Source: Candidatus Roizmanbacteria bacterium (GTDB taxonomy: Bacteria; Patescibacteriota; Microgenomatia; UBA1406; GWC2-37-13). From it: 64,000 nucleotides of DNA. The notes beneath the pieces were generated by a model. It saw only the letters and a list, made by a program, of their open reading frames with translations, was not told the DNA's origin and ran no database searches. Numbering within the stretch: position 1 is the stretch's first letter; each line of letters starts with the position of its first letter. Location: positions 62,001 through 126,000 of the forward strand of contig JACRJL010000001.1 of NCBI GenBank assembly GCA_016215445.1, written 5' to 3'. Below, one piece after another: positions 24,407 to 32,137 of this stretch. The position numbers and the translations under genes were made by a program.

Positions 24407-25729
24407 CTATAAAAGCTTGGCAACTGTTTGCCAAAAGCTAGCTACTCCGTTGGAATTTAATTCATGGCGTTGTTCGTCTTCATTTAACGGCCTTATTTTG
24501 CAGTTCATCATTGAAGTGAAAATTCCTTGTTCGAGACACCAATAAATAAAATTTGCCGCTTTGATAGAGCCTTTTGGAAGTGAGATACCACGCCAAAATT
24601 GAGCCTTGGTCTGCATATTAGGTATTTTTTCCATCTGCCAAAGAGTTTTTTCTTCTGATTTTGAAGGAATCAACTTATGTCTTCTCAAAAAATCAAGATT
24701 GTCATATTCCTGACGCCCGACCGGTTCTGTAAAAAGAAGGAGCGAGGCGCTGTGTTTATTGCAGTCGAAAAGGGCTTTGAATGACTGTTCGCTTGGTTTG
24801 GTTATTTCCAAAGAAACGACATTCTGCTCATAGACATAGTCATAATTTGTGATGATTTTGCGGTCATCGGCTGCCGTATATAAATGAACAAAAGAAAGAT
24901 CAGAGATTTTTCCGACAAAATTTTTGGTAAAAGGAGCATCTTTGGCGACAACGTGAAAAACAAACCTATCTGACTTTTCATGAAGTAAGGGGATTAATTT
25001 TGTAAAAAAATAAGTACCTACGGCGGCGCCTGATATCGGAATAAGAACTTGGATCCTCGTATTTTTACTTGGGTCAACTTGGAAAAACTTCTCCTCGATT
25101 TGATTTTCAGTCAGGGTTTTATTGAGTCTGGGGCTGAGAGGGTATGGGTTGACTTCGATTTTGACGTTGCTACCTATGTCTTTTCCATACTCGAGCAGGC
25201 CGGCTTTTGTTTTATTGCTTGGAACGACAATCAGGTCGGCTCCCGGCACATACCAGATGTGATGAGGGGAGTCGTCGGTGACTTGGACAACCAGAATCAT
25301 TTTTATATTGGTATCTTTTTCCAACTTGTCTTTTAAAGAGGCTAATTGATGAGCTAAACCAAAATGAGTGGCAATGACTAATACTTTGGTTGGCGGCGTA
25401 TAGATTTCATTAATAAGTGTCAACATTTGTTTATACAAAACTTCCGTCCGTGTTCTCAAAAAATAACGATAAATAACCGTGGTAACGTCTTCAGCCAAAC
25501 CTGTTTCAAGCCAAACTGTCAAATGACGGATGATCGGATTTATACTCATAAATCTATGGAGATAGGTGATTGTTGTATCTTGACTGCCTAATAAAAGTGG
25601 CGTTCCGACTTCTTTGGGTAAACCATGATAAAGAGCGTCTGTGACTCTAAGATGCCCTAGGCCGGCCGGCGCATAGGCGAAAATAATCAATAAAGATTTG
25701 TCTTTGAGAGGCGAAAGTAGTTTGTCCAT
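24407..25729 (-). CDS. GT-B-fold protein, MurG/UgtP-like, function unknown
   Basis: The 440-residue protein starts with LLIIFAYAPAGLGHLRVTDA, which resembles the SxGxGH loop of MurG and diacylglycerol glucosyltransferases (GT28). A second-domain start follows at IQVLIPISGAAVGTYFFTKL. The N-terminal half contains VLVIATHFGLAHQLASLKDK and DLIVVPSNKTKAGLLEYG, as in UgtP-type N-domains. The C-terminal third is Trp/Arg-rich and not recognised. It could be a lipid glycosyltransferase, but conserved donor-site residues are not obvious, so I leave the reaction open. A TATAAT lies 6 nt before ATG. Confidence 0.6.
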   Translation of the reverse strand: MDKLLSPLKDKSLLIIFAYAPAGLGHLRVTDALYHGLPKEVGTPLLLGSQDTTITYLHRFMSINPIIRHLTVWLETGLAEDVTTVIYRYFLRTRTEVLYKQMLTLINEIYTPPTKVLVIATHFGLAHQLASLKDKLEKDTNIKMILVVQVTDDSPHHIWYVPGADLIVVPSNKTKAGLLEYGKDIGSNVKIEVNPYPLSPRLNKTLTENQIEEKFFQVDPSKNTRIQVLIPISGAAVGTYFFTKLIPLLHEKSDRFVFHVVAKDAPFTKNFVGKISDLSFVHLYTAADDRKIITNYDYVYEQNVVSLEITKPSEQSFKALFDCNKHSASLLLFTEPVGRQEYDNLDFLRRHKLIPSKSEEKTLWQMEKIPNMQTKAQFWRGISLPKGSIKAANFIYWCLEQGIFTSMMNCKIRPLNEDEQRHELNSNGVASFWQTVAKLL

Positions 25730-25735
25730 GAAAAA

Positions 25736-25741
25736 ATTATA
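25736..25741 (-). promoter_or_regulatory. -10 box close to start codon (GT-B-like gene)
   Basis: TATAAT on the minus strand ends 6 nt before ATG 25729, which implies a leaderless transcript. Confidence 0.5.
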
Positions 25742-25745
25742 TCAG

Positions 25746-26567
25746 TTAATATAGTTCGTATTGGGCGTTATAAGAGGCCGTGATTTTTACAGTTTGTTCA
25801 CTATAGAAAACGTTACCAGTGTTTTGTTGACTCATACTACTTTTTTCAATAGGTTGAGATTGGTCTTCAATATTTGTTACTCCGCTTCCGCTATCAAAGG
25901 CTTTTAAAGGCATTGGGTAAGGCTTCGGATTATTAGCGTCTTCAAGAGTCACGAGTTTTCCGACACGGAGTCTGTTTATTTTGGCAACTGACTCTATTTG
26001 ATTTCTGGCGTCTTTAAGGGCTTCTTCTTTAGCCTTGGTTTCCCATTGTTTTCGATTTTTCAACGAGTAATAAGAGTTTGTTATCTGGGCATTGGTGTTT
26101 TTTGAGACTATATCATAGACTTTTTCGATATTTTTTATCGGGTCAAGAACTAACGTTAAATTTGTGGTAACGGCTGGGTTAGTCTCAGGTCTGTATGTAG
26201 GCATCATTTTATTTACTGATCCTTCCTGATAATTAATATCAGGGATGTTTCTTATGATTGGTGGAGAATAACTGGATTGGGTGATTCTGCTTTCGGGGAT
26301 GCCAAGTTTTATAAGTTCTGATTTGAGGGCTTCGACATCTTTTTTATTTTCTTCCTGGGCTTTTTCATAAGTGTCGGCTGTGTTGATTACCTGAATTGTA
26401 ATAGTGGCTTGGTCTGTGACGGCATCTACTTCACCGGCTCCGACGACACTAACTGTCTGTTTGGGAGCTTTGAAACGGTCAATTGCTTTTATGCTGAAGA
26501 TTCCAATGGCAACTCCTAAAGCAATAAGAGATAGAACGCTGAAGATTTTTTTAAAATCAAGATACAT
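25746..26567 (-). CDS. SIMPL-domain (DUF541) membrane-anchored protein
   Basis: The 273-residue protein has an N-terminal anchor (IFSVLSLIALGVAIGIFSIK) and a SIMPL/DUF541 domain. The domain shows SVVGAGEVDAVTDQATITIQ, the long helix EKAQEENKKDVEALKSELIK with LGIPESRITQSSYS, and a second half NAQITNSYYSLKNRKQWETK followed by KEEALKDARNQIESVAKI. The family occurs in periplasmic or surface proteins with stress and signalling-complex roles in other bacteria. The biochemical activity is not established. It stands alone between the GT-B-like gene and tspO on the same strand. Confidence 0.88.
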   Translation of the reverse strand: MYLDFKKIFSVLSLIALGVAIGIFSIKAIDRFKAPKQTVSVVGAGEVDAVTDQATITIQVINTADTYEKAQEENKKDVEALKSELIKLGIPESRITQSSYSPPIIRNIPDINYQEGSVNKMMPTYRPETNPAVTTNLTLVLDPIKNIEKVYDIVSKNTNAQITNSYYSLKNRKQWETKAKEEALKDARNQIESVAKINRLRVGKLVTLEDANNPKPYPMPLKAFDSGSGVTNIEDQSQPIEKSSMSQQNTGNVFYSEQTVKITASYNAQYELY

Positions 26568-26616
26568 AGTATGATTTACTCATATTAAAGAAATAAAATC
26601 AAGTATATCGGACGGG

Positions 26617-27069
26617 TTAGTTTAGCTTCCAGAGAAAATAGTTGAGTAGTGAAGCGTAGGCGACCCAAAGAAGATAAGGAACGAGAAGAAGAGAGGAAAT
26701 TCTGCTGACTTTCCAAAATTTATCAATCATAACTATAATCATCGCCCACAAGAAAATAATTATTTCCAAAGCCAGAAAAATGTCTTTCAGTCCGAAAAAA
26801 ACCGGAGCCCAGATTAAATTAAAAAAAAGGTGAATAAAGAATAGTTGGACGTTAAATTTGGCTTGTTTCGTGTTTTTTGACCAGTTCAAGTAAAGGGCAA
26901 TACCCATCAGCAGATATAAAATAACCCAGATCGGTCCGAAAAGCCAGTTGGGAGGGGAAAAAGAAGGTTTGTTAAGTGACATATACCAAGTTGGAATGGC
27001 TTGAACTGTAAAATAAGAACCGACAAATCCGGAAAGTTGGGGTAGTAAAATTGATGCAAGAAACCTCAT
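26617..27069 (-). CDS. tspO: TspO/MBR family membrane protein
   Basis: I take ATG 27069 (150 residues) as the start; the track's 27087 adds six residues. Five membrane helices are visible, with the family segment MSLNKPSFSPPNWLFGPIWV (the PxW...PxW loop), LMGIALYLNW, FFIHLFFNLIWAPVFFGLKD and YLLWVAYASLLNYFLWKLN. TspO proteins bind porphyrins or cholesterol-like ligands and affect stress regulation. CPR bacteria usually lack heme synthesis, so a scavenging or sensing role is possible, which is inference. No linked regulator is apparent. Confidence 0.92.
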   Translation of the reverse strand: MRFLASILLPQLSGFVGSYFTVQAIPTWYMSLNKPSFSPPNWLFGPIWVILYLLMGIALYLNWSKNTKQAKFNVQLFFIHLFFNLIWAPVFFGLKDIFLALEIIIFLWAMIIVMIDKFWKVSRISSLLLVPYLLWVAYASLLNYFLWKLN

Positions 27070-27189
27070 ATAAATAAGGAATAGCAAATTATCAATAATA
27101 AATCAATAACAAGTAGCGGTTTATGGTATAAATGAATAAGAGATAAAGAGATTGCGTATCATTAAAAATTTTAAACACCAAAAAATAAT

Positions 27190-27996
27190 ATGGAACTCAT
27201 ATCTGGAAATAAGCTTTTGGATTTAACTGGAAAAACCGCCATAGTCACAGGAGCGGTTGGCATCGGTTATGGAATCTCCTACCGGCTGGCTGAAGCCGGA
27301 GCGAAAGTATTAGTTACAGGTCGGAATCAGGAGGAGATTGATAAAACCGTTGCCGATTTAACGGACAAAGGTTTTAAAGCAAAGGGAATTAAAGCTGATG
27401 TTTCAATTGAGGCGGACGTGAAAAAAATGGTAGAGACAGCTGTCTCTGATTTCGGCGGACTAGATATCTTGGTTAATAACGCCGGCATCTATCCGTCGAT
27501 TCCGGTTCACCTTATGACTCTTGAGGATTTTGACAAGGTATTGACGATAAATTTGAAAGGGGTATTTCTTTGTTCAAAATATGCATCTGAACAGATGATA
27601 AAACAGGGAAAAGGAGGAAAGATCGTCAACATTACTTCGATCGATGCTCTCCATCCGTCGATGGTTGGATTGGCTCATTATGATGCTTCAAAACACGGTG
27701 TTTGGGGATTCACGAAAAACCTGGCTCTTGAATTAGCTCCCCATAAAATATGGGTCAATGCGGTTGCTCCGGGTGGAATCGCGACTCCGGGTGTGCAAAA
27801 AATGCAGTCTGGAATGAAGATGCCGGCAGGAGTCGATATGGCTAAAGTCCTCGAAGCATTCATGGGGAAAATACCTATGCATAGAATGGGAGAACCTGAC
27901 GATATAGGAAAAGTTGTCTTGTTCTTGGCAAGCGATATGTCATCCTATATGACTGGTAGCCAGATTGTCGTTGATGGAGGAGTTCTTTTGTCTTAA
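27190..27996 (+). CDS. Short-chain dehydrogenase/reductase (FabG-like)
   Basis: The 268-residue protein has the SDR cofactor loop TAIVTGAVGIGYGISYRLAE, an Arg in VLVTGRNQEE that favours NADP(H), the NNAG motif (ILVNNAGIYPS), the catalytic Ser (IVNITSIDALHPS) and YDASKHG for Tyr/Lys, and the SDR C-terminal AVAPGGIATPG plus DIGKVVLFLASDMSSYMTGS. It is a classical SDR. FabG and glucose-dehydrogenase groups both look like this, so the substrate is open. No fatty-acid synthesis genes are nearby. The codons and residues look slightly more GC-rich than its neighbours, but I cannot quantify that. Confidence 0.92.
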   Translation: MELISGNKLLDLTGKTAIVTGAVGIGYGISYRLAEAGAKVLVTGRNQEEIDKTVADLTDKGFKAKGIKADVSIEADVKKMVETAVSDFGGLDILVNNAGIYPSIPVHLMTLEDFDKVLTINLKGVFLCSKYASEQMIKQGKGGKIVNITSIDALHPSMVGLAHYDASKHGVWGFTKNLALELAPHKIWVNAVAPGGIATPGVQKMQSGMKMPAGVDMAKVLEAFMGKIPMHRMGEPDDIGKVVLFLASDMSSYMTGSQIVVDGGVLLS

Positions 27997-28487
27997 ATTT
28001 CTCCGCCAAAAAAACTCGAAGTAAGTAAAATAAGACTGACGAGAATTAAAGCGTAATAATACAACCAGGATTGTTTAGTGCGTTTGAAAAAATACAGAAA
28101 CCCCAAGAAAAAATAGGCGCTTAATAAAAAGGCAACGATTGGCAGGCGATAAAAAAATATTCCTATCGTTACATAAATAACTGAAAGAGGAACTGTAAAG
28201 TAAATTACCTTAAAGATTGTTTTTAATTTTGACTTGAATACTAATCGAGACAGAATAGCAATAATTAAAACAAAACTTAGGTGCAAGACAGGTGGAAACC
28301 ACTTGAAATTGCCTTGGAAATCAACAGTAGTAAAAAGTCTGATAAGGGTAATAACTGTGTATTGAAATAAAAAATCAAGTATAAAGGTTAGATTTAAAAT
28401 AATGAAGCCGCTTCCGGCAACAAAGACTGCCGATAAGATATTTTTGACTACTTTATTTTTGAGAAAACTTTTTTTTGCTAATCCCAT
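27993..28487 (-). CDS. Integral membrane protein of unknown function
   Basis: The 164-residue protein has about five hydrophobic helices (e.g. ILSAVFVAGSGFIILNLTFI, FTVPLSVIYVTIGIFFYRLP, YYALILVSLILLTSSFFGGE) and a basic N-terminus (AKKSFLKNKVVK). I recognise no family. Its stop overlaps the convergent SDR gene by 4 bp, and the tRNA-Ser gene lies 4 bp upstream of its start codon on the same strand. It may be expressed by read-through from the tRNA operon. Confidence 0.55.
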   Translation of the reverse strand: MGLAKKSFLKNKVVKNILSAVFVAGSGFIILNLTFILDFLFQYTVITLIRLFTTVDFQGNFKWFPPVLHLSFVLIIAILSRLVFKSKLKTIFKVIYFTVPLSVIYVTIGIFFYRLPIVAFLLSAYFFLGFLYFFKRTKQSWLYYYALILVSLILLTSSFFGGEI

Positions 28488-28491
28488 TTTG

Positions 28492-28577
28492 CGGAGAGGG
28501 TGGGATTTGAACCCACGCGAGTCTTGCGACTCAAGGGGTTAGCAACCCCTCGCTTTGGACCGCTCAGCCACCTCTCC
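28492..28577 (-). tRNA. tRNA-Ser (anticodon GCT)
   Basis: A class II tRNA of 86 nt. The acceptor GGAGAGG pairs with CCTCTCC, the anticodon stem GGGG/CCCC holds loop TTGCTAA with GCT (reading AGY), the long variable arm is TTGAGTCGCAAGACTC, and the T-arm is TGGGTTCAAATCCCA. The discriminator is G and no CCA is encoded. Confidence 0.93.
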
Positions 28578-28663
28578 TAAAGTATCTTAATTTTACATTA
28601 TTTGTGCCGCAGAGAGGAGTTGAACCTCTACCTCTTGCGAGACACGGTTCTGAACCGTGCGCG

Positions 28664-28786
28664 CCCGCCTGCCAAAGCCTGTGCCGGAGGGGAGAGTTGA
28701 ACTCCCACGCCCTTGCGAGCACATGGTTCTGAACCATGCTTGTCTGCCATTCCAACACTCCGGCTTTAGGCATTGGCGGGCAGATA
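28664..28786 (-). other. 123-nt insert in tRNA-Leu: inverted-repeat flanks around an inner tRNA-Leu
   Basis: On the minus strand the left flank is TATCTGCCCGCCAATGCCTAAA and the right flank is CAGGCTTTGGCAGGCGGG. CCCGCC/GGCGGG, GCC/GGC and AAA(GCC)/(GGC)TTT can pair, giving 12-15 bp around the inner tRNA. TGGCA occurs at both edges (28787-28791 and 28670-28674) and might be a target duplication. It is far too short for a group I intron. Confidence 0.6.
28682..28764 (-). tRNA. tRNA-Leu (anticodon CAG), complete, nested inside another tRNA-Leu
   Basis: An 83-nt class II tRNA. The acceptor GCCGGAG pairs with CTCCGGC, the D-arm is TTG-GAATGGCAGA-CAA, the anticodon arm is CATGG TTCAGAA CCATG (CAG, reading CUG), the variable arm is TGCTCGCAAGGGCG, and the T-arm is GGGAG TTCAACT CTCCC. 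The discriminator is A and no CCA is encoded. It looks fully functional. Confidence 0.9.
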
Positions 28787-28853
28787 TGCCAGTTCCGCCA
28801 CTGCGGCAGCTCCTAATATTATACTATTAAATTTTTGAGTTCTTGTCGTCTGC

Positions 28854-28859
28854 TATAAT
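28854..28859 (+). promoter_or_regulatory. -10 box close to start codon (HAD gene)
   Basis: TATAAT ends 6 nt before ATG 28866, a leaderless arrangement. Confidence 0.55.
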
Positions 28860-28865
28860 CTTTCT

Positions 28866-29549
28866 ATGATTTACGCTCTTTTTGATATTGATGACACAAT
28901 GACTTCGATGCCGGATGGAACAGATAGAAAGACATCGGTTGCTATGTTCAGGCAAGTTTTCGGCGTTGACGCCGATGAAAGCATCGCCAATCCTATCGGA
29001 AAAACCGAGATGATGATAATAAAAGAAGCTATGGAAAAAGTCGGAAAGCCAATAGACAAAGTACCAGATGAAGCGTATAAAGTTTGGGGAGAAAATGTCG
29101 CCAAGGAGCTTCAAAAAAACCCTGGTCGCGTCCTGCCCGGCGTAGTTGAATTATTGGAAGCTTTATCAAAAAACCCGAAAGTAAAACTTGAACTTTTAAC
29201 CGGAAATGCACCAGAGCGAGCCCGAGCAAAGTTAGAATCGACAAAGCTCGATAAATTTTTTATCGACCCAAGTTCCAATGAACTGGTTGGTGCTTTAGGA
29301 AATATGGCATATAAAAGGGAAGAACTAATTGAAGTGATCAAAAAAAAACTCCAACCGGATGACAAATTTATTATTATAGATGATTCATTAATCGGTGCCA
29401 ATATGGTAAAAAAATATCAAGTTTCGTCTATTTTGGTGGCGACAGGAAATGTCAGCGAAGATCGGCTCAAAGAGTTTTCAACTAATGTTTTTCCGGATTT
29501 TGGAGACAACCGCTGGCAAAAAGCCGTTTCAATAATCGAATCCATTTAA
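28866..29549 (+). CDS. HAD-superfamily hydrolase (phosphatase)
   Basis: The 227-residue protein has HAD motif I (ALFDIDDTMTSMP, with nucleophile Asp and second Asp), motif II in ELLTGNAPERARAKL (Thr), a Lys in the YKREELIEVIKKK region and motif III in FIIIDDSLIGANMVKKY. A helical cap lies at about residues 18-90, as in phosphoglycolate phosphatase and related C1-cap enzymes. It should dephosphorylate a small metabolite, but the substrate cannot be read. It is followed after 9 bp by a histidine phosphatase, so the two may be co-transcribed. Confidence 0.9.
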   Translation: MIYALFDIDDTMTSMPDGTDRKTSVAMFRQVFGVDADESIANPIGKTEMMIIKEAMEKVGKPIDKVPDEAYKVWGENVAKELQKNPGRVLPGVVELLEALSKNPKVKLELLTGNAPERARAKLESTKLDKFFIDPSSNELVGALGNMAYKREELIEVIKKKLQPDDKFIIIDDSLIGANMVKKYQVSSILVATGNVSEDRLKEFSTNVFPDFGDNRWQKAVSIIESI

Positions 29550-29558
29550 TCTAAAAAA

Positions 29559-30161
29559 ATGAAAACAAACTGCATTTTATATTTAGTACGCCATGGACAG
29601 ACAGAGTGGAACGTAAGAAAGCTAATCCAAGGTCACAGAGATATTCCCTTGAATGAAAAAGGAAAAGAACAGGCGAGAAAACTGGCTGATGAGTTAAAAG
29701 CAATTAAGTTTGATGCGATATATTCTTCCGACTTGAAAAGGGCGAGCGAAACAGCCGGTTTGATTGCTTCAACTAAAGGGTTAGACGTTCATATTTCTGA
29801 AGACTTACGGGAAAGGGACTTTGGCAAATTTGCCGGACAGTCTTTTGAAGGAAACAGAAATCTGGCTAAATTCATAGATGATCTCGAGAAAAAATCCGGA
29901 AACAAAGAAATAGAGAGCGACGAAAAATTAATGAATCGGTTCGTTGGTTATCTGAAAAAAATAACTCTCGATAACTTTGGCAAAATCATTCTCGTTGTCA
30001 GCCATGCCGGCCCGATGAGGACTTTTTTGATCGAGTTGGGGTGGGGAACCTATGAAAATTTAAATGAAGGTTGCATAAGCAATCTCGCCTATATTAAACT
30101 TCAAAGTAACGGAGAAAAATTTATAGTCAGGGAGACTTTTGGGATAATAAAGACTTTATAA
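29559..30161 (+). CDS. Histidine phosphatase family protein (phosphoglycerate mutase-like)
   Basis: The 200-residue protein has the RHG motif (LYLVRHGQTEWNVRKLIQGH), AIYSSDLKRASETAGLIA with the catalytic Arg, ERDFGKFAGQSFE with the acid, and the second His in ILVVSHAGPMRTFLIELGWG. These mark the GpmB/CobC-type branch of histidine phosphatases. The substrate could be a phospho-sugar or nucleotide; true phosphoglycerate mutase activity is not implied. It lies 9 bp after the HAD gene. Its end overlaps the convergent P-loop gene by about 35 bp. Confidence 0.9.
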   Translation: MKTNCILYLVRHGQTEWNVRKLIQGHRDIPLNEKGKEQARKLADELKAIKFDAIYSSDLKRASETAGLIASTKGLDVHISEDLRERDFGKFAGQSFEGNRNLAKFIDDLEKKSGNKEIESDEKLMNRFVGYLKKITLDNFGKIILVVSHAGPMRTFLIELGWGTYENLNEGCISNLAYIKLQSNGEKFIVRETFGIIKTL

Positions 30162-30753
30162 TTTCTTCGGCTTCTTTTAGATAGTCGTTTTTTGCTTTAT
30201 AAGAGTTTTCGATTGATATTTTTGGAAAAGGTACTTTCTTGTAACAATCAAACCAAAACGGATAGATTGCTTCCATGATTTTTTTATACTCATTAAGGTG
30301 TTTATCAATGATAGTTTTATCGTTGACACCTTTTTCGAGAATTCTTTTTAAATACATTGATTTTCTTCTTTCAAAGCAAACTTCAAGATCGGTTTTAATA
30401 AAGAATACATAAGGTTTTAAACCCTGATGAGCCTGCAGATATTCTCCAAAATAGCGATCAGCTAGTTTTTTATAAAGAAAGTAACGGGCGTAAACATAAT
30501 GAAAAATGCCGCTTTCAAGAATAACGGTGTCTTTTTTTCTATCGATTTTTTCAATGTTGTCGATGTCCCCGTTAAGAATTCTTTCTTCGAGGTCAGCATT
30601 AGTATTGACGGCGCCAAAGTTTTTTTTCCCTGTAATAGTCCTCGGATTAACTTCATCGACAAAATACCAATCTTTATGTTTTTTCTTTAAATAATTTAGG
30701 GTAGTGGTTTTTCCAGAAGATTGTGGACCGGCAATGATAATCAATTTCGACAT
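30127..30753 (-). CDS. P-loop ATPase/kinase of unknown substrate (AAA_28-like)
   Basis: The 208-residue protein has Walker A in IIIAGPQSSGKTTTLNYLKK and a probable Walker B-like strand in DTVILESGIFHYVYARYFLY. The acidic/Arg-rich helix DLEVCFERRKSMYLKRILEK resembles the lid of nucleotide or NadR-type kinases. The size fits a small-molecule kinase. I do not recognise the substrate. It converges with and overlaps the histidine phosphatase gene and is divergent from the DHH gene, sharing a symmetric pair of -10 boxes. Confidence 0.75.
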   Translation of the reverse strand: MSKLIIIAGPQSSGKTTTLNYLKKKHKDWYFVDEVNPRTITGKKNFGAVNTNADLEERILNGDIDNIEKIDRKKDTVILESGIFHYVYARYFLYKKLADRYFGEYLQAHQGLKPYVFFIKTDLEVCFERRKSMYLKRILEKGVNDKTIIDKHLNEYKKIMEAIYPFWFDCYKKVPFPKISIENSYKAKNDYLKEAEEIIKSLLSQKSP

Positions 30754-30757
30754 CTTG

Positions 30758-30767
30758 TATAATTATA
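30758..30767. promoter_or_regulatory. Symmetric bidirectional -10 palindrome
   Basis: TATAATTATA is a perfect palindrome with TATAAT on both strands. Each copy ends exactly 8 nt before its own start codon (ATG 30753 on minus, ATG 30772 on plus). It is the clearest bidirectional leaderless promoter in the window. Confidence 0.65.
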
Positions 30768-30771
30768 ACTG

Positions 30772-31776
30772 ATGAAATACTATCCGCAATCAGATCAAAT
30801 TTTGCAAGAGATCAAAAAAGCCAATAGCATATTGTTAAATGCACACCGTAATCCTGATCTTGATTCGATCGGCTCGTCAACCGTGATGTATAAAGTTTTG
30901 AAAGACATGGGTAAAAAAGTAAAAATAGTCTGCACCCACCAGGTTCCAAAAGAGTTTTTTTTCATAAGAAATGCCTCTCAAATCGAAAAGATCGATTTTA
31001 AATCATATGATTTTAAATCATATGATTTGTTTATTGTTCTTGATTCTGGGAGCTACGATATAGTTACAGGCAGTAAAGAAGTTTTATTGCCAAAAATGGA
31101 AAAGATTGTTATTGATCATCACCGAAGCAATTTATTTACTGACGTGAATATAAGACTCTTTGAAGAAAGAGCCAGCGCCACTTGCGAAATGGTTTATAAG
31201 TTATTATCGGACTGGAATATAAATATCGATCAAGATATGGCAACAGCACTTTTTTCCGGGATTGCCGGCGATACAGTATTTCTTCGTTATACAGAAAATA
31301 CCAAAGAAACTTACAGAATTATCGGAGACCTGATCGAAAAAGGAGCCGACAAAAATCTTTTGGTGGAAAAAATGTTTAATAACTATCAATTTCTTTCGGT
31401 AAAACTGGTGGGTGAGTTTTTGAGGAATATGACAAGGGAAGAAAATTTTGTCTGGTCGGCTGTTGATTATGAAACTTTTGAAAAATACGGCAAACCAAAA
31501 GGAATCAGAGAATTGACAGCAGATTTATTTTTTCAAAGCGTCAATGGCGCTAAATTTGGATTAGCTCTTCTTGAGGAAGAAAAAGGAAAAATCTTTATGA
31601 GTTTTCGCTCTATAAAAGATACGGACGTTTCTAAAATTGCAAGGACAGTTGGAGGTGGAGGGCACAAAAACGCCGCCGGAGGAAAAATGAACGGTGAATT
31701 CAGAAAAATCGTCAAAGAAATTGTTGACAAGGTTAGCCGTTTGCCTGCAGTCTACTTTTCGGCAAAATCAATCTAG
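30772..31776 (+). CDS. DHH-family phosphoesterase (NrnA-like oligoribonuclease/pAp phosphatase)
   Basis: The 334-residue protein has the DHH pattern: ILLNAHRNPDLDSIGSSTVM (metal motif I), FIVLDSGSYD, IVIDHHRSNLFTD (the DHH motif), and SGIAGDTVFLRYTENTKETY. It also has the DHHA1 C-terminal RNA/substrate motif KIARTVGGGGHKNAAGGKMN. NrnA-like enzymes degrade short oligoribonucleotides and pAp, and some cleave cyclic dinucleotides. A 15-nt tandem duplication gives DFKSYDFKSYD at about residues 76-86, just before the second metal strand. The next minus-strand ORF overlaps its 3' end by 44 bp. Confidence 0.92.
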   Translation: MKYYPQSDQILQEIKKANSILLNAHRNPDLDSIGSSTVMYKVLKDMGKKVKIVCTHQVPKEFFFIRNASQIEKIDFKSYDFKSYDLFIVLDSGSYDIVTGSKEVLLPKMEKIVIDHHRSNLFTDVNIRLFEERASATCEMVYKLLSDWNINIDQDMATALFSGIAGDTVFLRYTENTKETYRIIGDLIEKGADKNLLVEKMFNNYQFLSVKLVGEFLRNMTREENFVWSAVDYETFEKYGKPKGIRELTADLFFQSVNGAKFGLALLEEEKGKIFMSFRSIKDTDVSKIARTVGGGGHKNAAGGKMNGEFRKIVKEIVDKVSRLPAVYFSAKSI

Positions 31777-32002
31777 ATTTACATAAACCGCATTGGCCAT
31801 AATATGCCGTTGCCTTTGATAAGTTTCTTTCGTCGAACCTATCAATAATAAATCGCACACCTAATTTGACTTGGTTACCTTTAGGTCGACATATTTTGCC
31901 GTCTGGTGTTTGATGAGGTGAAAATACATACATATTACCGATGCAGTCAAGAAAAGCCGCCACTTCCTGCTCGATTTGATATGGGTTAGCTTTATGCTCC
32001 AT
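31733..32002 (-). CDS. Small hypothetical protein (uncertain)
   Basis: The 89-residue ORF (EQEVAAFLDCIGNMYVFSPH, then YYGQCGLCKSRLILPKSRLQ) has one CGLC motif and a normal amino-acid mix. It overlaps the end of the DHH gene by 44 bp on the opposite strand. A TAAAAT box lies 8 nt before its ATG, as for other genes here. I recognise no family. It fills what would otherwise be an empty 360-bp gap, which favours it being real. Confidence 0.5.
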   Translation of the reverse strand: MEHKANPYQIEQEVAAFLDCIGNMYVFSPHQTPDGKICRPKGNQVKLGVRFIIDRFDERNLSKATAYYGQCGLCKSRLILPKSRLQANG

Positions 32003-32137
32003 CTTGGTATTTTATCACTTTAAATCTTAATTTAAAATATATAAGTTGCGGACGTAAAATTTTCGCCTATTTAAATACTATTGAAATAAAAGATTTTTTC
32101 AGCAATAATTAAGAAAGTTATAATTTTTATTATATAA

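Larger units (their letters stand above)
28605..28807 (-). tRNA. tRNA-Leu (anticodon CAG) interrupted in the D-arm by a second tRNA gene
   Basis: The 5' part (28807-28787: GCCGCAGTGGCGGAACTGGC + A) and the 3' part (28663-28605: CGC G CACGG TTCAGAA CCGTG, variable arm, T-arm AGAGG TTCAACT CCTCT, CTGCGGC, A) form one tRNA-Leu. The acceptor stems match 7 of 7. With bases 28664-28786 removed, the D-arm would be GCG-GAACTGGCA-CGC, a normal shape with GG in the loop. The 123-nt interruption contains a whole second tRNA-Leu. Whether this outer tRNA is made, two-piece, or a pseudogene cannot be decided from sequence. Confidence 0.65.

Noticed and set aside
28564-28773. 69-residue minus-strand ORF in the track
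   Set aside because: It runs through the tRNA-Ser edge and both tRNA-Leu genes; it is an artefact of tRNA sequence.
28664-28786. Group I intron in tRNA-Leu
   Set aside because: The interruption is only 123 nt, lies in the D-arm and contains a tRNA; group I cores need about 200 nt or more and usually sit in the anticodon loop.
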